41,843 bases of DNA from VFKI01 sp033762075 (GTDB lineage Bacteria; Pseudomonadota; Gammaproteobacteria; DSM-16500): the NCBI GenBank assembly GCA_033762075.1, contig JANRLY010000012.1, positions 1 to 41,843 on the forward strand, in the 5' to 3' direction. Below are positions 8,729 through 16,166 of this stretch, piece after piece. The position numbers and the translations under genes are program-made. The notes beneath the pieces are model-generated. The model saw only the letters and a list, made by a program, of their open reading frames with translations. It was not told the origin of the DNA and made no database searches. The first letter of the stretch is position 1. Each line of letters opens with the position of its first letter.

Positions 8729-8853
8729 ATAGGCAAGTAAAGCGCAGCGAGCAGGATGCGAGCGAGCCATTGCCTATTAGAGCGTGTCCTCAATTCTCTC
8801 ACTTTTCGCTTCAACGAAGTAATTGAGGACACGCCCTATGAATAATCAAATCA
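8712..8853. repeat. Nested inverted repeats at the break of the reductase gene
   Basis: Three inverted repeats occur here. An outer 17-bp pair (8712-8728 and 8837-8853, TGATTTGATTATTCATA and its complement) encloses an 8-bp pair (8729-8736 and 8770-8777, ATAGGCAA/TTGCCTAT) and a 14-bp pair (8782-8795 and 8821-8834, GCGTGTCCTCAATT/AATTGAGGACACGC). The last has a smaller hairpin inside it. The structure resembles a miniature inverted-repeat element, or the paired ends left after loss of an insertion sequence. It marks exactly where the aldo/keto reductase frame loses homology. Confidence 0.75.
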
Positions 8854-9101
8854 TGAAAATTTCCAAAACAATGAAAGCAGAGGGAGACCTCACTGAGCAC
8901 ACTCTCCTAACATTATGTATATATTGATATTTCTTGAGGTATCATTTTGAATCTGCTATGGAGTGGATTCTGAACAAATGTTGCACATTTCTCCAGGCAA
9001 CTTTCGCATTGTCTAACGTAATTAATTACGCTGAGACAGCACTCAAGTTAGTTACAACACCCTACAAATGTGCTAAATTCTGCCATTCTATAAAAGAGTA
9101 G
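8854..9101. other. Non-coding stretch before the ccm operon
   Basis: No gene is supported here. A short frame at 8853 (MKISKTMKAEGDL, 24 codons) has no ribosome site. The last 60 bases should carry the ccm operon promoter; TTACAA near 9052 followed 16 bases later by TAAATT is a weak candidate. Confidence 0.3.
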
Positions 9102-9575
9102 ATGGGTAAAATGTTTTACAACTATCTCAAGATTTTCCACATTCTCAGTGCGACCTTGGTGCTCACCAGCATAGTCTATAGCTATCAGCTTTGGCGCTCG
9201 ATGCAAAAATCTTCCAATAGCTTTTCATTCTTTACCCGTATCCGTAAGCAAACAGCGACAATCATCATCCCAGGCGCCCTGATACAACTCGCGACTGGGT
9301 TTACTCTGATGAGCTTGCAACATTATCCGCTAACAGATGCCTGGGTTGGCGCGAGTATCTCGGGGTTTATTCTCTTAATTTTAAGTTGGCTAGGTTTTAT
9401 GTATTTTTTATCTGCTGCACAACAAGATCGAGCGCAGCACTCAAACACACATCGTCGTCGCACCCATTTTTATCGTTATGCACAATCTCTCATGCTAATG
9501 CTTTGCGCTTTTGCGCTGGCTATCATGATTTTCTCAATGGCCACACGGATGACTTCACTGCACGGTTCCACATAA
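9102..9575 (+). CDS. DUF2269-like integral membrane protein, first gene of ccm operon
   Basis: The 157-residue protein has four hydrophobic segments (about residues 10-28, 50-70, 82-105 and 128-148) and the N-terminal FHILSATLVL helix typical of DUF2269-type predicted membrane proteins. A conserved role is not known; the histidines in helices 1 and 2 would permit heme contact, but that is inference. Its TAA shares one base with the ATG of ccmA (TAATG at 9573-9577), so it is translationally coupled to the cytochrome c maturation genes and may belong to the same process. An in-frame ATG at 9111 is an alternative start. Confidence 0.75.
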   Translation: MGKMFYNYLKIFHILSATLVLTSIVYSYQLWRSMQKSSNSFSFFTRIRKQTATIIIPGALIQLATGFTLMSLQHYPLTDAWVGASISGFILLILSWLGFMYFLSAAQQDRAQHSNTHRRRTHFYRYAQSLMLMLCAFALAIMIFSMATRMTSLHGST

Positions 9576-10891
9576 TGCTCGCTTTGAATCAACTCACTTT
9601 TGCACGTAATGATTGCAATATTTTTTCACCCGTTTCTTTCACCCTGAAAGCAGGTGAATTATTGCAAATCACAGGTGCAAATGGTTCTGGCAAATCTACA
9701 TTATTACGCTTAATCGCAGGACTCATTGAACCCACAGAAGGTCGTTTAGAAATTCATGCGGATTTTAATTACATCGGACATAGTAATGCGCATCAGGGCT
9801 CCTTGACTGCGCGCGAAAATTTACAAGTAGCCGCTGCCTTTTTGGGAATAACTCTGACCAATGATGCGCAAATTCAAATTTTAAAACAAGCAGGCATCGA
9901 ACATCTCATCGACACACAAGTCAAATATTTTTCCGCAGGACAAGCGCGTCGTTTAGCATTAGCCCGTTTACTTATACAACCTTCCACTTTGTGGTTGCTT
10001 GATGAGCCGACTGCAGGATTAGATATTTCTGCACAACGTTGGTTTGAAGAAATTCTCGCAACACATTTATCACGCGGCGGCATGGCTGTTGTTGTCACGC
10101 ATCAAGTCATGGATCATTTTAAAAATAGCACCTCGATCACACTGACTCAGTGTGATAATAACGCGAACACGACCCCCTATCTTCCCGCGATTGTGACTGA
10201 GAAAAAGATGGATGATACAAAAAATGCATCCATTCTCACTCTGGCGTATTACGAAATTCTGGCAACCTATCGTGAAGCGCATGCTTGGCTTACGCCGTTA
10301 TTATTTTTCGTCATGGCTGCAACGTTATTTCCGCTAGCTGTGGGCGCAAATATTCCTTTGCTACACACTATCGCGCCGAGCATGATTTGGGTAATCGCTT
10401 TATTAGCGATTTTACTTTCAACGGATACTATTTTTCGTACGGACATTGCATCAGGTCGATTAGATTTTGTGCTCAGTCATAAAAATATTCTCAGTGATTT
10501 TGTCATCAGCAAAATACTCTGTCACTGGATCACACATGCACTGCCGCTAGTTTTACTCAGTCCAATTATCGGTGGCTTATTTGGACTTTCATTGTCTGAA
10601 ATGGGCATTTTAACTTTTTCAGTTTTCACTGGGACATTTATTTTAAGCTTAATTGGCAGCTTAGGTGCCGCAATCGTTGCAGGGATTCGTGGCCATGGTT
10701 TACTTTTACCTATTTTAATTATGCCGTTTTATATTCCAGTACTCATCTTTGGAACCAACATGGTACTAGCATACAGTCAACAACAACCGATCTCGGCTTA
10801 TATTGCGATTTTAATTGCGCTAACATTGCTCAGCGCTACATTTACGCCCCTTTTTACTCAGCTTGCTTTAAAAACAGGAGTCAATCAGTAA
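9575..10891 (+). CDS. ccmA/ccmB: CcmA-CcmB fusion: heme exporter ATPase plus permease
   Basis: One uninterrupted frame of 438 residues carries both subunits of the CcmAB ABC transporter. Residues 1-205 are CcmA: Walker A GANGSGKST at 34-42, signature SAGQ at 120-123, Walker B LWLLDE at 139-144 and switch H176. Residues 212-438 are CcmB with about six membrane segments. In most bacteria these are two genes. CcmAB uses ATP to release heme-loaded CcmE from CcmCD. The frame opens further upstream (to 9386) but that part is the preceding gene read in the wrong frame; the ATG at 9575 overlaps its stop. An internal Met212 (base 10208), preceded by GAG, could also start free CcmB. The ATPase lacks the leucine of the usual LSGGQ-type signature. 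Confidence 0.9.
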   Translation: MLALNQLTFARNDCNIFSPVSFTLKAGELLQITGANGSGKSTLLRLIAGLIEPTEGRLEIHADFNYIGHSNAHQGSLTARENLQVAAAFLGITLTNDAQIQILKQAGIEHLIDTQVKYFSAGQARRLALARLLIQPSTLWLLDEPTAGLDISAQRWFEEILATHLSRGGMAVVVTHQVMDHFKNSTSITLTQCDNNANTTPYLPAIVTEKKMDDTKNASILTLAYYEILATYREAHAWLTPLLFFVMAATLFPLAVGANIPLLHTIAPSMIWVIALLAILLSTDTIFRTDIASGRLDFVLSHKNILSDFVISKILCHWITHALPLVLLSPIIGGLFGLSLSEMGILTFSVFTGTFILSLIGSLGAAIVAGIRGHGLLLPILIMPFYIPVLIFGTNMVLAYSQQQPISAYIAILIALTLLSATFTPLFTQLALKTGVNQ

Positions 10892-11631
10892 TGTTTCATC
10901 GACTCAGACAACAACTATTATCACTCAAATTATTTTATGAGCTCAGCGAGTTTTTTATTCCTTGGCTTGCAATTGCTTTTTTTTGTTTTGCGGGTTATGG
11001 ACTCATTGCTGGATTATTTTTTGCACCTGCCGATTATCAACAAGGCGATGCTTTCAGAATTATGTATGTCCACGTCCCCAGTGCATTTACAGCAATGGCA
11101 ATTTATTTCGTCATGGCCATTTCAGCACTCATCACATTAGTATGGCGTATTAAAATTGCTGCCATTTGTATGTCTTGCAGCGCACGTATTGGGGTATGGT
11201 TTACAGCTCTCGCATTAATCACAGGCTCACTCTGGGGAAAACCGATGTGGGGCACTTGGTGGATTTGGGATGCACGTTTAACATCCGTTTTAATATTGTT
11301 ATTTTTATATCTCGGCTTTATTGCTTTGCAATCTGTGATTTCACACAGAGAAACGCGTGAACGTGCTTCAGCGATTTTGGCATTGGTAGGCGTCATCAAT
11401 TTACCAATCATTCACTATTCCGTCATTTGGTGGAATACGCTGCACCAAGGGCCAACGCTCAGCCAATTTGCCCGACCCACCATGGCAACCGCTATGCTCT
11501 GGCCATTACTCGCCATGATCGTGGCCTTTTTCCTTTTCTATAGTTGGATATTATTGCTACGCATGCAAAATCAAATATTATTACGGGAAATAAAAAATCC
11601 CTGGGCGCAGGAGAAATTATTAAATGCTTAA
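10891..11631 (+). CDS. ccmC: CcmC heme handling protein
   Basis: The 246-residue protein with six membrane helices has the heme-handling WWD signature GTWWIWDARL at residues 121-130. It also has the two conserved periplasmic histidines, H61 in HVPSA and H185 in the HQGPTL loop, matching E. coli H60 and H184. CcmC loads heme onto CcmE in the periplasm together with CcmD. The start codon overlaps the ccmAB stop (TAATG) and follows AGGAG at 10876-10880, so translation is coupled. The end overlaps ccmD by eight bases. Confidence 0.95.
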   Translation: MFHRLRQQLLSLKLFYELSEFFIPWLAIAFFCFAGYGLIAGLFFAPADYQQGDAFRIMYVHVPSAFTAMAIYFVMAISALITLVWRIKIAAICMSCSARIGVWFTALALITGSLWGKPMWGTWWIWDARLTSVLILLFLYLGFIALQSVISHRETRERASAILALVGVINLPIIHYSVIWWNTLHQGPTLSQFARPTMATAMLWPLLAMIVAFFLFYSWILLLRMQNQILLREIKNPWAQEKLLNA

Positions 11632-11758
11632 TTTTGATATGGGTGGTTATGGAATATGGGTGTGGCCCGCTTACGGCATGACCTTTCTTATTTTTATTTT
11701 GAATTTTATACTCTGTCATACTGAAAAAAAACGTATTCTGAAAAAGAAAAATAGATGA
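11624..11758 (+). CDS. ccmD: CcmD small membrane protein
   Basis: A 44-codon frame starts at 11624, eight bases inside ccmC, and encodes MLNFDMGGYGIWVWPAYG followed by one membrane helix and a lysine/arginine-rich tail (KKRILKKKNR). The GGYxxxVWPAYG start is the hallmark of CcmD, which holds CcmC, CcmE and CcmAB together and is needed to release holo-CcmE. The position between ccmC and ccmE is the usual one. It is short enough to be missed by automatic gene calling. Confidence 0.93.
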   Translation: MLNFDMGGYGIWVWPAYGMTFLIFILNFILCHTEKKRILKKKNR

Positions 11759-11772
11759 ACACTCCTAACAAC

Positions 11773-11851
11773 GTCGTCCCGCGGCTTGTCCGCGGGATCC
11801 AGCAACTAGCAAATAATGTTTCTGGATCCCGCGCATAAAGCGCGGGACGAC
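11773..11851. repeat. Palindromic intergenic repeat between ccmD and ccmE
   Basis: The outer arms GTCGTCCCGC (11773-11782) and GCGGGACGAC (11842-11851) are perfect complements. GGGATCCAG and CTGGATCCC form a second pair further in, and each half has its own small GC hairpin. It resembles the dispersed palindromic elements of Rickettsiales and Legionellales. Here it sits within the operon, where the transcript could fold, stabilise the mRNA or attenuate the downstream genes. Confidence 0.85.
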
Positions 11852-11893
11852 AAAGTAAGCATTGAGTATAAAATAATTGATAACAGGCCCTAA

Positions 11894-12322
11894 ATGAACA
11901 CTGCACGCAGAAAAAAATTAACGCGCTGGTTAGTGATTTTAACCACGATTGCAATTGCCATTGGCTTAATGTTGTATGCATTGAAACAAAATATCAATTT
12001 GTTTTTAACGCCCACAGAATTATTTTCTTCAAACATTCAGCCTAATCAAATTGTTCGTATCGGTGGTTACGTAGGCAATCACAGCGTGCAGTATGCTCCC
12101 TCGGGCAAAAAAGTTACATTTGCCGTCACCGATAAAAAACATACTTTAAACATTCAATATGAAGGTGTGTTACCGACTTTATTTCGCGAAGGACAAGGTG
12201 TTGTCATTACAGGACGTTTCAATTCGTCACATCAATTTATTGCGGATCAAGTCTTAGCAAAACACGATGAAACTTACATGCCTGCCTCCTTAAAAAAAGC
12301 ATTACAGAGAGAAACCGCATGA
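11894..12322 (+). CDS. ccmE: CcmE periplasmic heme chaperone
   Basis: The 142-residue protein has an N-terminal anchor (residues 11-30) and an OB-fold periplasmic domain. The motif LAKHDETYMP places the heme-binding histidine at H124, which in the family forms a covalent bond to the heme vinyl, and the conserved tyrosine at Y128. It carries heme from CcmC to the CcmFH ligase. Spacing from ccmD is 135 bases, wider than elsewhere in the operon because of the palindromic repeat. The last four bases overlap ccmF (ATGA). Confidence 0.95.
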   Translation: MNTARRKKLTRWLVILTTIAIAIGLMLYALKQNINLFLTPTELFSSNIQPNQIVRIGGYVGNHSVQYAPSGKKVTFAVTDKKHTLNIQYEGVLPTLFREGQGVVITGRFNSSHQFIADQVLAKHDETYMPASLKKALQRETA

Positions 12323-14196
12323 TTCCAGAATTTGGCAGCTTTGCAATTATTCTCGCCCTGTGTTTTGCACTCTTGCAAGGCAGTGGACCACTCATCAATA
12401 TTTCTCACACCGCGGTCAGAGGACAATGTTTATTTTTAGCAATTGCATTTTTTTGTTTGATGACCAGCTTATTGAATAATGATTTAACTGTCCTATACGT
12501 GCGCGAACACTCTCATCACTCACTTCCTCTTCTCTATCGAATTGGTGCAACTTGGGGCGGCCACGAAGGTTCATTATTAATGTGGTGTTTCATCTTGAGT
12601 ATTTGGAGCACATTATTCAGTCTCTTTGGTCAAAAACATATTTCAAAAAAATTATCTCAATACATTTTGATGACGCTCGGCTGGATCAGTACAGGATTTA
12701 TATTATTTTTACTGCTCACTTCAAATCCTTTTCTGCGTGATTTTCCCATCGCGCCCATTATTGGAAATGATTTAACGCCCGTCTTACAAGATCCCGGTTT
12801 AGTCTTTCATCCACCCGTCCTATATGCGGGCTATGTCGGCTGCGTGATGCCATTTGCTTTTGCAATCGCATTTTTACTGACAGGTAAAATGGAACCCTCT
12901 GCTGCACGCGCATGCCGACCTTGGGTAATTTTACCGTGGGCATTTCTCGGTTGCGGCATTGTATCTGGCAGTTGGTGGGCGTATCGCGAATTAGGTTGGG
13001 GTGGTTGGTGGTTTTGGGACCCTGTTGAAAATGCTTCATTATTACCGTGGTTATCCGCCGCTGCTTTATTACATAGTTTAATTGTCAGTGAAAAACGTCA
13101 AACTTTTATGGGTTGGACAATTTTACTTGCTATCATTACTTTTACATTGAGCTTGTTGGGTACATTTTTAGTACGCTCTGGTGTTTTAGTTTCCGTACAT
13201 GCTTTTGCAAATGATCCAACACGCGGATTATTTTTATTGACCTTTCTCACAATTTTGATCGGCGGCAGTTTATTGTTATATGGGTTACGCTTAAATCGAT
13301 TTTATCAACCTGTTCAATTTCATTTATTCTCACGCGAAACATTTCTTTTATTGAATACCATTATATTATTGACTGCTATTGTCACCATTTTAATCGGCAC
13401 ACTTTACCCCATTGTCTTGGATGCATTCGATCTTGGGAAAATTTCAGTTGGAGAACCGTATTTCAATACAATCTTCGTTCCCTTGATATTATTTTTATTA
13501 TTATGTATGGGCGCAGCACCGCATTTAAAATGGAAACAAGACAGTACCTATTACGTGCTAAAAACGCTCCTCCCCACCTTTTTAATCAGTGGCATCATTG
13601 TTGCACTACTTGCTATTTATTTTCCAACTCATTGGTACACTTTTGCCGGAATCTTTTTAAGTGTCTGGGTGATCCTCACAACATTACAGTATGCTTATCA
13701 AAAACGTCACCAAAAAAATCACTCCAAATATTATGGCATGATAGTCGCCCATCTTGGTATTGCCATTTTAGCTTTAGGTGTCACACTGAATAAATCATAC
13801 AGCGCTGAACGCCAACTCAGAATGCACCTCAGTGAATCCACCGAATTCAATCATTACATGATCTCATTTGATGATTTAAAGACATTACAAGCTTCCAATT
13901 ATAAAGGTTTAGAAGCTTTATTTAGCGTCAAGAAAAATAATCATGTGATTGGAACGATTACAGCAGAACAACGTATTTACACTAGCCACAATGAATTGCT
14001 GAGTCATCCAGGGATTTTATTCAATGCGTGGCGCGATTTATATGTCGCCCTTGGCAATCAATTCTCAGATGAAAGTTGGTCGATTCGTTTATATTATCGC
14101 CCCTTTGTCCGTTGGATTTGGGCCGGAGGGTTACTCACCGTCTTAGGTGGGCTATTAGCATGGATAGCGCGACTTAAAAAAGAGGTACAAAAATGA
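12319..14196 (+). CDS. ccmF: CcmF cytochrome c heme lyase subunit
   Basis: This large membrane protein of 625 residues has about 14 hydrophobic segments. The WWD heme domain reads GWGGWWFWDPVENAS (residues 226-240), and the conserved GGHEGS lies at 80-85. CcmF takes heme from CcmE and, with CcmH/CcmI, joins it to the CXXCH motif of apocytochrome c. Length is close to the usual 640-650. It is coupled at both ends by ATGA overlaps (12319-12322 with ccmE, 14193-14196 with ccmG). Confidence 0.96.
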   Translation: MIPEFGSFAIILALCFALLQGSGPLINISHTAVRGQCLFLAIAFFCLMTSLLNNDLTVLYVREHSHHSLPLLYRIGATWGGHEGSLLMWCFILSIWSTLFSLFGQKHISKKLSQYILMTLGWISTGFILFLLLTSNPFLRDFPIAPIIGNDLTPVLQDPGLVFHPPVLYAGYVGCVMPFAFAIAFLLTGKMEPSAARACRPWVILPWAFLGCGIVSGSWWAYRELGWGGWWFWDPVENASLLPWLSAAALLHSLIVSEKRQTFMGWTILLAIITFTLSLLGTFLVRSGVLVSVHAFANDPTRGLFLLTFLTILIGGSLLLYGLRLNRFYQPVQFHLFSRETFLLLNTIILLTAIVTILIGTLYPIVLDAFDLGKISVGEPYFNTIFVPLILFLLLCMGAAPHLKWKQDSTYYVLKTLLPTFLISGIIVALLAIYFPTHWYTFAGIFLSVWVILTTLQYAYQKRHQKNHSKYYGMIVAHLGIAILALGVTLNKSYSAERQLRMHLSESTEFNHYMISFDDLKTLQASNYKGLEALFSVKKNNHVIGTITAEQRIYTSHNELLSHPGILFNAWRDLYVALGNQFSDESWSIRLYYRPFVRWIWAGGLLTVLGGLLAWIARLKKEVQK

Positions 14197-14726
14197 AAAA
14201 ATTTCGCCTGATTTTACCCTTAGTTATATTTTTATTAATTGCAGGGTTACTGTTTCGCGGTTTAAAACTGCACCCTGATAGAATTCCTTCGCCACTCATT
14301 GGTAAATCAGTCCCTGATTTTAGTTTGCCAACTCTTAATAATGCTAATCAAATGATTACTCAAACTATTTTCGCAGGACATGTCACCTTACTCAATGTTT
14401 GGGCAAGTTGGTGCGAAGCCTGCCGTTATGAACATCCCTATTTAATTCAAATTGCGGAGGATCCGCAACTTACGTTAATTGGTTTAAATTATCGCGATGA
14501 AACAGATCACGCAAATGAATGGCTAAAACAAATGGGAAATCCATACAAAACAGTTTTAGTAGATGAATCAGGTACCGCAGCAATTGACTGGGGCATTTAT
14601 GGCACACCTGAAACCTTTGTCATCGACAAAAAAAGTCATATTCGTTATCGACAAATTGGCGCAATTGATGAAACAGCTTGGCGCACGGTCCTGAAACCTT
14701 TAGTGGAGAAATTGGAAAGTGAGTAG
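14193..14726 (+). CDS. ccmG: CcmG (DsbE) thiol reductase
   Basis: This 177-residue thioredoxin-fold protein is anchored by one N-terminal helix (residues 5-23). The active site is W-C74-E-A-C77, where E. coli CcmG has WCPTC, so the residue after the first cysteine is Glu rather than Pro. The cis-proline loop GTPETF and the acidic groove typical of CcmG are present. It reduces the apocytochrome CXXCH disulfide using electrons from DsbD/CcdA, for which no gene is seen here. It overlaps ccmF by four bases and ends just before ccmH. Confidence 0.93.
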   Translation: MKKFRLILPLVIFLLIAGLLFRGLKLHPDRIPSPLIGKSVPDFSLPTLNNANQMITQTIFAGHVTLLNVWASWCEACRYEHPYLIQIAEDPQLTLIGLNYRDETDHANEWLKQMGNPYKTVLVDESGTAAIDWGIYGTPETFVIDKKSHIRYRQIGAIDETAWRTVLKPLVEKLESE

Positions 14727-14727
14727 C

Positions 14728-15156
14728 ATGAGAATTAATCAATGGATTCTCGCCTTCGCGGGAATGACAGTGATATTTATTTTCTTTTTCTCAAGCAGTC
14801 TTTTTGCTGCTCAAGATATCTATTCGTTTGACACACAGAGTGACTCAACACGTTTTCAAAATTTAACAACCGAGTTACGCTGCTTAGTCTGTCAAAATCA
14901 AAATCTTGCTGAATCCAACGCACCACTTGCAGCTGATCTCCGACAAGAAATTTATCAGAAAATGCGACTAGGCGATTCCAATCAACAAATAATTGATTAT
15001 CTCACTGCGCGATATGGTGATTTTATTTTGTATCGTCCGCCCTTTCGCGTTTCAACACTGTTCTTATGGCTAGGCCCATTATTATTTATTTTAATCGCGA
15101 GTTTTTGCTTAGTGAAAGCAATTCGTCACAATTCATCCGAGAAAAAAACATGTTAA
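14728..15156 (+). CDS. ccmH: CcmH (CcmL-type) apocytochrome thioreductase subunit
   Basis: The 142 residues comprise a signal peptide (predicted cut after LFA, residue 28), the three-helix periplasmic domain with the redox motif L-R-C52-L-V-C55-Q, and a C-terminal membrane helix. It handles apocytochrome thiols with CcmF and CcmG. The TPR half found in E. coli CcmH is a separate gene here (15150-15590). I chose the ATG at 14728 over a GTG at 14719. The first residues WILAFAGMT are encoded by a hairpin that resembles the dispersed palindromic repeat of this genome, an odd origin for a signal peptide. Confidence 0.92.
   Translation: MRINQWILAFAGMTVIFIFFFSSSLFAAQDIYSFDTQSDSTRFQNLTTELRCLVCQNQNLAESNAPLAADLRQEIYQKMRLGDSNQQIIDYLTARYGDFILYRPPFRVSTLFLWLGPLLFILIASFCLVKAIRHNSSEKKTC
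14746..14765. repeat. Repeat-like hairpin inside the ccmH signal peptide
   Basis: The bases ATTCTCGC, CTTC, GCGGGAAT form a stem with one G-T pair and are followed by GAC. It matches the pattern of the perfect palindrome at 30881-30906 (ATTCCCGC...GCGGGAATGAC). Here it is translated as part of the CcmH leader. Confidence 0.55.
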
Positions 15157-15590
15157 AGTTTTATTGTGTACTGGCTACGTTATTATTTATTGCGCTGGCG
15201 ATTATTATGATCCCCTTTGTACGCGCAAAAAAAACCTTTACCATTCAATCAACGATAACAATTCTTTTTGTCACGCTTTTCACAAGTAGTTTGTATTTCA
15301 TATTTGGCAATTCAGTAGGGCTCAATCAATGGCTCAAAGAAGGCAAGCAACACTATCAACTCTTAACTGAAGTCAACCAACTCGGCGGAATTGACGCGAT
15401 TATTAAGCGCATTCAACAACGTTTAAAAGCTAACCCAAACGATTTACGAGGCTGGATTATTCTCAGTAAAATTTTTATCTCTGAGGGTCGTTCCAAAGAA
15501 GCACGCAATGCATTGCAACACGCGCAAAAACTAGATCCCAATAATTCTGAAGTGAAGCAGCTATCCCAGACGCTCAAGGACGCTTTCTAG
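15150..15590 (+). CDS. ccmI: CcmI-like TPR protein (short)
   Basis: The protein of 146 residues has two N-terminal membrane segments (about 3-22 and 36-55) and a C-terminal TPR-like part (residues 85-140: NPNDLRGWIILSKIF...GRSKEARNALQHAQ). It corresponds to the CcmI subunit, or the C-terminal half of E. coli CcmH, which holds apocytochrome c for the CcmF ligase, but it is much shorter than typical CcmI proteins (about 400). The ATG at 15150 lies inside the end of ccmH (7-base overlap). Its final 17 bases overlap the convergent gene 15574-16017. Confidence 0.85.
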   Translation: MLKFYCVLATLLFIALAIIMIPFVRAKKTFTIQSTITILFVTLFTSSLYFIFGNSVGLNQWLKEGKQHYQLLTEVNQLGGIDAIIKRIQQRLKANPNDLRGWIILSKIFISEGRSKEARNALQHAQKLDPNNSEVKQLSQTLKDAF

Positions 15591-16017
15591 ATCTTGCAGC
15601 CTGATCACTACTGTCAAAAACAAGACATTGGCTCGCGAGATAGTCATCATTCTTTTCCAGGGGTGGGTATTCGCCAGCGCAGTATTTATTAATGAATGAA
15701 TCGAGATCTTCTGCTATGATTTTTACCATATAACATTTTAACTCATGCATCGATTCTTCAGAAACCCTCACTTCAACCACTTCATTCTTATTTCGCAAGT
15801 TAACAGGGTATAACTCATTCAGACAAGCGATAATAAAGTCTTTTGCATCATCAAAGTTTCGCGCACTCTCCTCTCTTTCCTCCAATATCATCGCAGCAAT
15901 ACATTGAACAGTTACCTGCATTGGATTGTCTTTCATTTTATTTGAAAGATCATCCTCAAACTTGATAGTGATCCAAACTGAACGAGATGCAACAGGACTA
16001 TTCCAAAATGAATACAT
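15574..16017 (-). CDS. Hypothetical protein
   Basis: This 147-residue acidic protein of unknown family has alternating strands and helices (VWITIKFEDDL, VTVQCIAAMIL, VVEVRVSEESMHELKCYMVKIIAEDL) and a short basic tail ARSRKRP. It has no signal peptide or membrane helix. It converges on the ccm operon with a 17-base overlap, and no terminator is visible between them, so antisense interference is possible. It appears monocistronic, with 149 bases before the MFS gene end. Confidence 0.55.
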   Translation of the reverse strand: MYSFWNSPVASRSVWITIKFEDDLSNKMKDNPMQVTVQCIAAMILEEREESARNFDDAKDFIIACLNELYPVNLRNKNEVVEVRVSEESMHELKCYMVKIIAEDLDSFINKYCAGEYPPLEKNDDYLASQCLVFDSSDQAARSRKRP

Positions 16018-16166
16018 CTTCCCCTCTCATAGACAGCGATATTCGCCGCATAGGTTGAATAGATAATTGTATAGCGACTAGTAGCTAGGTTGGCAAGAGC
16101 CAAAAGATAAACAGACCGGCAAAATGCCTAAAATGTAAACTGAAGAGACTTTTCACAGGTATAAAC

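Noticed and set aside
9386..9574. N-terminal extension of the CcmA frame
   Set aside because: These codons are the DUF2269 gene read in another frame; the true CcmA start at 9575 overlaps that gene's stop and begins the conserved ABC domain.
11706..11981. A 91-codon minus-strand frame with repeat-encoded residues
   Set aside because: It spans ccmD, the palindromic repeat and the start of ccmE on the wrong strand. Its CARDPETLFAS-type sequence only reflects the repeat.
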